Origin: DAOTWP01 sp034435675
GTDB taxonomy: Bacteria; Chloroflexota; Anaerolineae; Aggregatilineales; Phototrophicaceae
Direction of reading: 5' to 3'
Assembly: GCA_034435675.1 (NCBI GenBank)
Contig: DAOTWP010000231.1
Location: forward strand, 1-7,638
Length of the DNA: 7,638 nucleotides
This document shows positions 1-6,017 of this stretch, in pieces. The translations under genes were made by a program, and so were the position numbers. Under the pieces are notes generated by a model, which was not told the DNA's origin, did not search any database, and worked only from the letters and a program-made list of their open reading frames with translations. Each line of letters opens with the position of its first letter. Position 1 is the stretch's first letter.

Positions 1-12
1 AAAATGTCGGAT

Positions 13-41
13 GTAGGGGCAGGTCTGAGACCTGCCCCTAC
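13..41. repeat. Perfect 14-bp-arm palindrome (GTAGGGGC...GCCCCTAC type)
   Basis: Arms at 13-26 and 28-41 are exact reverse complements around one central G, so transcripts of either strand could form a long GC-rich hairpin. The outer ends read GTAGGGGC and GCCCCTAC. No T-tract follows on either strand, so it does not look like an ordinary intrinsic terminator for the minus-strand genes. I infer a dispersed intergenic palindromic repeat; similar GTAGGGGC-ended palindromes are, as far as I recall, common in Chloroflexota and some other GC-rich genomes, but that was not checked here. Confidence 0.75.
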
Positions 42-114
42 GGAAAATAATCCCGCGAGATTTCTGTGGTTGTACTTAGGACACTGACAAGATTAAGTTG
101 ACTACTCAGATACA

Positions 115-186
115 GCCCTCACCCCCTCAGTCCCCCGCTCCTGGTGCCGAAGGCACGGTCGGGAGAGCGGGGTTGGGGGTGAGGGC
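115..186. repeat. 72-bp nested inverted repeat
   Basis: Three nested complementary segments share one centre: outer arms of 12 bp at 115-126 and 175-186 (GCCCTCACCCCC / GGGGGTGAGGGC), middle arms of 8 bp at 133-140 and 165-172 (CCCCGCTC / GAGCGGGG), and a tip stem of 5 bp at 144-148 and 152-156 (GTGCC / GGCAC) with a GAA loop. The result is a long branched-free cruciform or RNA hairpin with small internal loops. There is no coding capacity. It resembles a palindromic mobile or REP/MITE-type repeat rather than a regulatory site. The imperfectly complementary segments at 76-93 and 214-231 (12 of 18 matching) may be its outer ends. Confidence 0.7.
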
Positions 187-255
187 TAGACAAGGGCATC
201 GGGTGTCATGCTCATCTTGTTGGACACCTAGAACCTATCCATAAACCGGTTTTCC

Positions 256-274
256 CGTACAAGGGGATTGTACG
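256..274. repeat. Small hairpin, 7-bp stem and 5-nt loop
   Basis: CGTACAA at 256-262 and TTGTACG at 268-274 are exact reverse complements around a GGGGA loop. A 10-bp palindrome AAACCGGTTT lies just to its left at 243-252. The surrounding 232-300 stretch is clearly more AT-rich than the rest of the window and holds no plausible gene. No function can be assigned; a binding site, a repeat remnant or chance are all possible. Confidence 0.4.
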
Positions 275-294
275 CTTTAACAATTAAATCCGGA

Positions 295-330
295 GAACAA
301 GGGCGGACATGCGCTGTGCTTAGTCCGCCC
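295..330 (-). terminator. Possible Rho-independent terminator after the mannosidase gene
   Basis: Read on the minus strand, an 8-bp GC-rich stem (GGGCGGAC at 330-323 pairing with GTCCGCCC at 308-301, 14-nt loop) begins about 20 nt after the GH38 stop codon and is followed by a T-rich run, TTGTTC. The position suits the end of the esterase-mannosidase operon. The large loop and interrupted T-tract make it weak. The same segment also reads as a decayed relative of the palindrome at 13-41, because its right arm ends in GCCCCTAC (327-334), so it may be a repeat that happens to serve as terminator. Confidence 0.4.
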
Positions 331-350
331 CTACTGAGTCCGCCCAGACT

Positions 351-3300
351 CTACGGCACCAGCCGCAGCGTGATAATCTGGAACGGCTGGAAGCGCAGCG
401 TGATTTTGCGGTGTTCAACCACTTTCAGGCGTTCCTGTTCTTCTTCGAGCAGGTTGGTGATGGATGCCGCCCGCACATCAAAGCCCAGTGTCAGCGTGAC
501 AGTCCCGCGCGCGCGGTGGCTTTCGTACAGCCGCACGATGATGCCGCTGCCATCTTCCGCCGCCTTGACCGTTTCGACCACGATATTCGGACGATCCAGT
601 TCCAGCAGCGCCAGGCGGCTGTGCGGCTCGCTGTCAGTTGCTGTGCCTGCCGGCGTGCTCGCTGCCGGACTCGCTGCACTGCCGGTGCCACTGCCCGCGC
701 CAGACACAACCATCAGCGGATCATTGAGCGCATACGCCGCCGGAATCACGCCGCCGCTGCGCCAGTCGCCGCCATGGGGCAGCAGCCCATAGGTGAAGCG
801 GTGCAGCCCTTGATCTGCTTCCGGGTCGGGGTCAGTCGGGGCGCGCAGCAGTGTCAGCCGCAGCAGATTGTCGCGCACATCGTGCCCATATTTACAGTCA
901 TTGAGCAGCGCCACGCCGTAATCGCCTTCGCTCAGATCCACCCATTTCTGCGCCGGGGTTTCAAAGCGTGCCCAATCCCAGCGCGTGTTGCGGTGCGTCG
1001 GGCGCGCCACACTGCCCCACTGGATTTCGTGGGTTGCTTCGCTGGCGAGGATGTTCACCGGGAAGGCGACCTTGAGCAGCATATGCCGTTCGTGCCAGTC
1101 AATTTCAGTGTCAAAGCGCAGCAGCGCACTGTCATGGTTGAGCGTAATCCGCTGCGTGATCGTGCTGTTGTGAACGTGCCGCTTGATCTCCATGCTGGCG
1201 CGCAGTGCGCCATACTCCACGCGCATCTCGCTGCTCGGTTCCGCCGTCCACATGCGGTCATCGTAGAAGATGTCAATGTCCCACGCATCCCAGTTCACCG
1301 GGCGATCCTCAAAGAGCTGGAACTGGTTGGCGACTGCGCCGTCCGGCAGTACATCGCGCTCAAAACGCTTGTCATAAATGCGCGTGATGTCGCCCGCACT
1401 GTTGAATTCGACGCGCAGGAAGTCGTTTTCTAAGCGCCGTGACGACGCCTTGACACCGTAGACCACTGTCTCGCTGCCGTCCACCACCTTCAGCGCGGTG
1501 ATGCTGTAGGGCGGCAGGCTGCCGGTGTTAATCAGCGTGCCGGTGCCCGATTTCTGCGTAGACACCGAACGTCCGTCGATGGTTTGCAGATATTTGCCCT
1601 GCGGCAGCAGGTTTTCCCAGCGGACAATCTCACTGTGGGGAAACGAGGTCGGGTTGATGAGCAGCACATCGCCGCCCATCTGTGCCGCCAGTGCCTTGAG
1701 CGCTTCGTCGCGCACATAGTCGGCAACGGACTGCGCCAGCTCATACTGCTTGAGCGCTTCGTCATACACTGCGCCGATGCTGCTGCCCGGCAGAATATCG
1801 TGGAACTGGTTCAGGCAGACGATTTCCCAGGCGCGGTGCAGTTCGTACACCGGGTAGTCGTAATCTTCGGCATACAGCGCTGCCAGCGTCGCCAGAAATT
1901 CAGCATCGTGCAGCCCGAACTCCGCTTTGCGGTTGGCGCGTTTGATGCGGCTCTGTGTGGTGTACGTGCCGCGATGAATCTCCAGATACAGCTCGCCGTT
2001 CCACACGGGCAGCGTGTCGCCGGACTCGTCTTTCAGGCGGTCAAAAAACTCAATCACCTTGCCGGGGCGCACCTGCGGCACAGCAGGCATACGCTCCATG
2101 CGGCGAATTGTTTCCAGCATTTCGCGCGTGGGTCCGCCGCCGCCGTCGCCGTAGCCATAGGACATCAGCAGCGTGTGGGCGCGGTCTTTTTGCTGGAAGT
2201 TGCGCCAGGTGGCGATAATCTGCGCGGGAGTCGCGGCGGCATTGTAGGTGCTGGCGTACTGCGTGCCGGTGCTGTCCGGGTTTTCGGGCGTGGTGCTGAA
2301 ATGTGTCAGCACGCGCGTGCCGTCAATGCCCTGCCACCAGAACGAGTCATAAGGCAGGCGGTTGTACTGATTCCAGCCAATCTTGATCGTGAAGAAGTAT
2401 TCCAGCCCGGCGAGTTTGATCAACTGTGGCAGCGCAGCGGAATAGCCGAAGACATCCGGCAGCCACAGCACCGGCGATTCTGCGCCGACGCCGAAGAAAT
2501 GCCGGAAGAAGCCGCGCCCCAGCAAGAACTGCCGCGCCAGCGACTCCGCGCCGGTCAGGTTGCAGTCCGCCTCAATCCACATGCCGCCGATCACTTCCCA
2601 GCGCCCCTCGGCGACGAGCGCCTGAATTTTCTCGAACAGCGCCGGGTGGTCGGTGCGCACAAAGTCGTAGAGCTGCGGCTGGCTCTGGGTAAAGCGAAAT
2701 TCGGGGAACTGTTCCATCAGCCGGACGACGGTGGTGAAGGTGCGCGCGGCTTTGCGCCGGGTCTGTGCCAGCGTCCACAGCCACGCCACGTCAATATGCG
2801 CATGCCCGGCGGCGAACACGGTTACGGGCGTGCGCGTGCTCTCGATCTCGCCGATATGCGCATCCAGCGCCAGCCGCGCCTCGCGCACAGTGGCATAGAA
2901 GCCCTCTTCCAGCGGTTCGCGCGTATCCAGCGCCCGGAACGCCGTATCCAGCGCGTCCAGCAGCGCCCATTTCTCTGGCTGCTCGTCGCGCAGGGCATTG
3001 GCAACCCCCAGCGCCGTGCGTGCTGTCGCGATCAGTTCGCGTGTGGGCTGGTCAATCTGTACCACCGCGCAGGGGCGCATCAGCAGCCGCCCGACAGCCC
3101 CCTCGCGCAGGGTGTTGCCCGTCCAGCCGAACAACGCCAGCGTGTGCGCTGCCCCGTCCGCCAGCCGCGCCTCCAGCGGCACTTCCTGATGATGGCGATC
3201 CGTGCTGCCCACCGGCACGCCGTCAATATAGACCAGCGCTTCGGGGTGGCTGAACGCGCCTGCCTCGCCCAACGGCAGGAACAACGCCAGCGGGGCGGCT

Positions 3301-3560
3301 GGATCCCAGTCCGGTGGAATGCTGAAGTCTGCCCGCAGCACAAACATCTGGTCACGCCCCGCCCAATAGCTGCCCGGCGTAAGCATCGTCCAGCCGTCCG
3401 TCACCAGACCGGGATGCACGGGCGGTGGCTCGTTGGGGTCGGTCAGCAGGCGGCAGTCGAAATAGGGCAGCGGCTGCCAGTGACGGTAAACAAGGGGTTC
3501 GATCAGGCGCAGGCGGGCAGCGATCTTTTCTGCCGTCCAGCGCAGTTGGTGATGGTTCAA
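351..3560 (-). CDS. Alpha-mannosidase, glycoside hydrolase family 38
   Basis: The product is a retaining alpha-mannosidase expected to release alpha-linked mannose from oligosaccharides using a zinc ion. Numbering from an in-frame GTG at 3575 (1074 residues), the GH38 signature residues are visible: HID at H260/D262 (zinc ligands), WLPDVFGY with D374 as catalytic nucleophile and zinc ligand, the GYGDGGGGPT motif around D477, and NQFHDILPGS with H592 as the last zinc ligand. The catalytic barrel is followed by the C-terminal beta domains (about 640 to the end). Length is normal for bacterial family members. I see no signal peptide, so it should act in the cytoplasm. I prefer TTG at 3560 (about 1069 residues): it overlaps the upstream esterase stop as TTGA and has GGGGG at 3569-3573 with an 8-nt spacer, whereas GTG 3575 lacks a clear ribosome binding site. 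An odd Ser/Gly/Ala/Thr-rich segment occupies residues 957-985. Family assignment is firm; the natural substrate is unknown. Confidence 0.95.
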   Translation of the reverse strand: MNHHQLRWTAEKIAARLRLIEPLVYRHWQPLPYFDCRLLTDPNEPPPVHPGLVTDGWTMLTPGSYWAGRDQMFVLRADFSIPPDWDPAAPLALFLPLGEAGAFSHPEALVYIDGVPVGSTDRHHQEVPLEARLADGAAHTLALFGWTGNTLREGAVGRLLMRPCAVVQIDQPTRELIATARTALGVANALRDEQPEKWALLDALDTAFRALDTREPLEEGFYATVREARLALDAHIGEIESTRTPVTVFAAGHAHIDVAWLWTLAQTRRKAARTFTTVVRLMEQFPEFRFTQSQPQLYDFVRTDHPALFEKIQALVAEGRWEVIGGMWIEADCNLTGAESLARQFLLGRGFFRHFFGVGAESPVLWLPDVFGYSAALPQLIKLAGLEYFFTIKIGWNQYNRLPYDSFWWQGIDGTRVLTHFSTTPENPDSTGTQYASTYNAAATPAQIIATWRNFQQKDRAHTLLMSYGYGDGGGGPTREMLETIRRMERMPAVPQVRPGKVIEFFDRLKDESGDTLPVWNGELYLEIHRGTYTTQSRIKRANRKAEFGLHDAEFLATLAALYAEDYDYPVYELHRAWEIVCLNQFHDILPGSSIGAVYDEALKQYELAQSVADYVRDEALKALAAQMGGDVLLINPTSFPHSEIVRWENLLPQGKYLQTIDGRSVSTQKSGTGTLINTGSLPPYSITALKVVDGSETVVYGVKASSRRLENDFLRVEFNSAGDITRIYDKRFERDVLPDGAVANQFQLFEDRPVNWDAWDIDIFYDDRMWTAEPSSEMRVEYGALRASMEIKRHVHNSTITQRITLNHDSALLRFDTEIDWHERHMLLKVAFPVNILASEATHEIQWGSVARPTHRNTRWDWARFETPAQKWVDLSEGDYGVALLNDCKYGHDVRDNLLRLTLLRAPTDPDPEADQGLHRFTYGLLPHGGDWRSGGVIPAAYALNDPLMVVSGAGSGTGSAASPAASTPAGTATDSEPHSRLALLELDRPNIVVETVKAAEDGSGIIVRLYESHRARGTVTLTLGFDVRAASITNLLEEEQERLKVVEHRKITLRFQPFQIITLRLVP

Positions 3561-4537
3561 AGCACTAACCCCCACAGGTCATGTAAGAAACGAATTTTCT
3601 CGACGGTATGGTGCGCCGCACCACCTTCATGGTCGTTATAGGTGTAAACGCGCAGGCTCTTCGGCGCGCTGACCTGGTTATAGGCAGCAAAGACCGTTGA
3701 TGGCGGGCAGGTCATGTCCATCAGCGCGACAGAGTACAGGCAGCGGGCGGTGCAGCGTGCCGCCAGATGCATGCCATCGAAATATGCCAGCGTGTTCAGC
3801 ACTGCCGCTTCTTTGTCCCGCTGAATGCTCAGATAGCGCGCGATTTCGTTATAGGGTGCTCGATCAGTCAGCGTGATGGCGCGGCGGAAGTGGCACAGGA
3901 AGGGCACATCCGGCAGGCAGGCTGCCACCGCCTCACCCAGCAGCCCTGCCGCCGCGATGCTCAAGCCGCCGCCCTGACTGTTCCCCGCGACAGCAACCCG
4001 CGCCGCATCAACCAGCGGGTGCGTTTTTGCCGCTTCGACAGCGCGCACGGCGTCGGTATAGAGGCGGCGGTAGTAATACGTATGCGGGTCGAGGATGCCC
4101 TGTGTCATGAAACCGGGAAATGCCGGGTTCGCGCCGTCGGGCAGGTCGGGCGTATCGCCGTGCAGCCAGGCGCTGCCCTGTCCGCGTGTGTCCATGACCA
4201 GCAGCGCAAACCCCGCCGCCGGATAGGGCAGCCAGTGGTAGGGCGTGCCGCGCCCGCCGCCGTAGCCGATGTATTCGACCACACAGGGCAGCGCTGCCCG
4301 CGCGTCTGCGGGGAGCAGCAGCCAACCTTTGACCGGCTGCCCGCCGTAGCCGCTAAACGTGACATCGTAGGCGTTAATCAACCGCAGCCCCACGTCAACG
4401 GGCGTGAACTGTGCGTTCAGCGGGTGCTGGCGGGCGCCGTCCAGCGTAGCAGACCAGAAGGCGTCAAAATCAGCAGGTTCGTCGCGCGTGGGGCGATACT
4501 CATAGAGCTGCTCTAAGGGTAAATCAAAGAAGGGCAT
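3557..4537 (-). CDS. CE7-family acetyl-ester hydrolase (acetyl xylan esterase / cephalosporin-C deacetylase)
   Basis: This alpha/beta hydrolase is expected to remove acetyl groups from sugar hydroxyls of short oligosaccharides. From ATG 4537 it has 326 residues, the usual CE7 size. The catalytic triad is clear: S187 in GNSQGGG, D274 in DMTCPPST, and H303 in NDHEGG. Y92 in the EYIGYGGGRG segment is the expected oxyanion-hole tyrosine. The N-terminal stretch with FDAFW fits the family. No signal peptide is seen, in line with intracellular CE7 enzymes. The chosen start has AAGGGG at 4545-4550 with a 7-nt spacer. A longer in-frame reading from TTG 4639 adds a non-family leader and begins inside a probable -35 element, so it is rejected. 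The stop codon overlaps the start of the mannosidase gene, implying co-translation. CE7 enzymes are often promiscuous, so the true substrate (acetylated xylo-, manno- or other oligosaccharide) cannot be read from sequence. Confidence 0.93.
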   Translation of the reverse strand: MPFFDLPLEQLYEYRPTRDEPADFDAFWSATLDGARQHPLNAQFTPVDVGLRLINAYDVTFSGYGGQPVKGWLLLPADARAALPCVVEYIGYGGGRGTPYHWLPYPAAGFALLVMDTRGQGSAWLHGDTPDLPDGANPAFPGFMTQGILDPHTYYYRRLYTDAVRAVEAAKTHPLVDAARVAVAGNSQGGGLSIAAAGLLGEAVAACLPDVPFLCHFRRAITLTDRAPYNEIARYLSIQRDKEAAVLNTLAYFDGMHLAARCTARCLYSVALMDMTCPPSTVFAAYNQVSAPKSLRVYTYNDHEGGAAHHTVEKIRFLHDLWGLVL

Positions 4538-4610
4538 GGTGTGTCCCCTTTTTCGGTGGTGAGGGTGCAGGTGATCGGGATACTGCGGGCGCGGGTCAGC
4601 GCCTGCTGTC

Positions 4611-4639
4611 ATTGTACAGCGGAGGTTAAGCGGAGGCAA
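4611..4639 (-). promoter_or_regulatory. Candidate sigma-70 promoter for the esterase-mannosidase operon
   Basis: On the minus strand a -35 like TTGCCT (4639-4634, 4 of 6 consensus) is followed after 17 bp by TACAAT (4616-4611, 5 of 6 consensus). Transcription would begin near 4604, leaving a leader of about 65 nt before the ATG at 4537. This is the best promoter-like match I saw in the 284-bp gap. The -35 is only moderate, so it may be weak or activator-dependent. Confidence 0.5.
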
Positions 4640-4696
4640 AGTCCTACCGCGTGCGAAACGCTTGAACGGGAAGGCAGGTGTTATATAAGGCGCGCT

Positions 4697-4733
4697 GCCG
4701 CTCGCCCGTCGCCGTGCGATAGCCGCTCGCCCG
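4697..4733. repeat. 12-bp direct repeat upstream of the esterase promoter
   Basis: GCCGCTCGCCCG occurs exactly at 4697-4708 and again at 4722-4733, with starts 25 bp apart. The pair lies about 60-95 bp upstream of the candidate -35 element at 4634-4639. A tandem regulator binding site is possible, but in GC-rich DNA a short duplication of this kind may also be chance. The remaining sequence of the 4538-4821 gap shows no gene. Confidence 0.4.
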
Positions 4734-4821
4734 CCTGCAAAATGGATTGAAACGCAAAGGCACGAAGACTCAATGCAGGGGCGTGCTGCAGCGCGCCGCC
4801 CCCGCTGTCGTACCTGTCGCG

Positions 4822-5856
4822 TTACCCCTGCCTGCTGTATTCCACGCCGTCGCGCAGCACCTTCTCGTAGGCGTCGAAAATCAGCGCGACATGCATGCCG
4901 GCGCGGTCATACAGGCGCGTTGCCCCGGTCAGGTTGCTGCCATCCACGCCCAGCCCGACTTTGCGCACGCTGCGCGCGTAGACCTGCCCAAAGAACCAGT
5001 GCAGCAGCCCCAGCCCAACCCCGCGTTTGCGTTGTTCGGGCAGCACAGCGAGAATATCCACCCAGGACATCGCGGCATCTTCTTCGCTTTCTTCCCAGCC
5101 AAACAGCACCCCGGCGGGTTCGTCATCCACCAGCAGCATCGCCCACAGCGCCGGATCAAACGTCGGCACAGAGTCAATGATCGTCTGCCAGCGCGCCACC
5201 ACGTCTTCCAGCGGTTCTTCGGTGAAGCCGCGATGATCGCGGAAACTTTCGCGGTAGACACGGATGAAGTCTGCCAGCACGGGATGCTCGGCAAGCGTGC
5301 GCAGGACGGCGCCCGGCGGGAACACCGGCGCAGGCGGCGGGGCGTCAAAGGCAATGTGCATGGCATAAGAGCTGCGGTTGGTGGTCATCTGCATCGCTTG
5401 CAGCAGTTCGCGCATGAAGTCATTATCGCGGCGGATATACACCTGCATCACCAACCGGGCATCCGGGGGGATGCGCAGCAGATTTTCGCGGCAGCGTGCC
5501 TCGCCCCATGCCAGCAGATACGCCCCGGCGCTGCTGCTGCGGTGGTCGGGATGGACAAACATGCTGACAAACGGGCGCACGGGAAGCGCCGCCAGATCCC
5601 AGATCTGGGCATAGGCGACCATCTCACCGGTGGGCGCAAAAACGGCACGGGTCGAGCGCGCAATCTCGAAACCGGGCATCTTAAAGTCGAGCAGCGCGTC
5701 ATCGTCGGACATATTGCTGCCCCCGGTTTCCTCGATCATCATCAGATGAACCAGCGGCAGATACGCGGGGAAGTCGTCCGGTGTTATCGCGCGGGCGCTG
5801 TAACCGTCGTCCAGCAGCACCGGGGCGTGAATGTCTGTTTGCAGATTAAGGGTCAT
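4822..5856 (-). CDS. Tandem-domain GNAT family N-acetyltransferase (first of two)
   Basis: The 344-residue protein appears to carry two GNAT folds. The C-terminal domain (about 185-335) has a standard acetyl-CoA pyrophosphate-binding motif, R276-x-x-G279-x-G281 in EQRKRGVGLG, preceded by the strand WVDILAVLP and followed by a GATRLYDRAGM segment typical of GNAT motif B. The N-terminal domain (about 17-165) has the matching strand FVSMFVHPDHR, but its motif reads R106-S-S-S109-A-G111, with Ser in place of the first glycine, so it is probably non-catalytic. A proline-rich linker (171-181) joins the halves. The arrangement resembles mycothiol synthase MshD in outline only; the acceptor is unknown and I assign no symbol. 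The ATG at 5856 has AGGAG (5866-5870) with a 9-nt spacer. Its nearest neighbour is another tandem GNAT gene on the same strand, 161 bp upstream, which suggests an old duplication. No membrane segment or signal peptide is seen. Confidence 0.85.
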   Translation of the reverse strand: MTLNLQTDIHAPVLLDDGYSARAITPDDFPAYLPLVHLMMIEETGGSNMSDDDALLDFKMPGFEIARSTRAVFAPTGEMVAYAQIWDLAALPVRPFVSMFVHPDHRSSSAGAYLLAWGEARCRENLLRIPPDARLVMQVYIRRDNDFMRELLQAMQMTTNRSSYAMHIAFDAPPPAPVFPPGAVLRTLAEHPVLADFIRVYRESFRDHRGFTEEPLEDVVARWQTIIDSVPTFDPALWAMLLVDDEPAGVLFGWEESEEDAAMSWVDILAVLPEQRKRGVGLGLLHWFFGQVYARSVRKVGLGVDGSNLTGATRLYDRAGMHVALIFDAYEKVLRDGVEYSRQG

Positions 5857-5918
5857 TGAGTTCCACTCCTATTGAACTGTTGAGAACCTGTCTGACTATT
5901 CGTGATTTTTCCCGTAAG

Positions 5919-5936
5919 GGCGAAGCATGCTTCGCC
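5919..5936. repeat. Perfect 18-bp palindrome between the two GNAT genes
   Basis: GGCGAAGCATGCTTCGCC is an exact self-complementary sequence with no spacer, starting 63 bp upstream of the first GNAT start codon. Minus-strand transcripts have no T-run after it, so it is not a typical terminator for the upstream gene. It could be an operator for the downstream gene, but similar GGCGAAGCATGCTTCGCC palindromes occur, to my recollection, as dispersed repeats in many genomes, so a repeat unit is the likelier reading. Confidence 0.6.
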
Positions 5937-6017
5937 GCTGCACAAACGACAACGAAAAGCTTCTCAGGCAGCCTCTGGATCGCTCGGCAAAATCTGATTT
6001 ACCTGTCACATTGTTTG

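Noticed and set aside
1..350. A CRISPR array or tRNA gene in the left gene-free region.
   Set aside because: There are no regularly spaced identical repeats and no cloverleaf; the repeats are palindromic units of different sequence.
268..792. A 174-codon plus-strand frame starting in the left intergenic region.
   Set aside because: Most of it overlaps the mannosidase 3' end in antisense; the Ser/Arg-rich sequence has no domain and no ribosome binding site was seen.
411..1433. A 340-codon plus-strand frame opposite the 3' half of the mannosidase gene.
   Set aside because: The Arg/Gln/His/Ala-rich translation has no family features and the opposite strand is coding.
1584..3641. A 685-codon open frame on the plus strand opposite the mannosidase gene.
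   Set aside because: Its product is rich in Gln, Arg, His and Ala with no recognisable domain, as expected for the antisense of a GC-rich gene. The opposite strand has complete GH38 motifs throughout.
4822..5856. Naming the first GNAT as mycothiol synthase (mshD).
   Set aside because: Only the two-domain outline is shared; no other mycothiol genes are near, and the likely phylum is not known to make mycothiol.
4747..5859. A 370-codon plus-strand frame opposite the first GNAT gene.
   Set aside because: Antisense shadow: biased composition, no domain, and the minus-strand frame has clear GNAT motifs and a ribosome binding site.
5857..6017. A separate promoter for the first GNAT gene.
   Set aside because: No -35/-10 pair with acceptable spacing and match was found; candidates such as AATAGT lack a partner.
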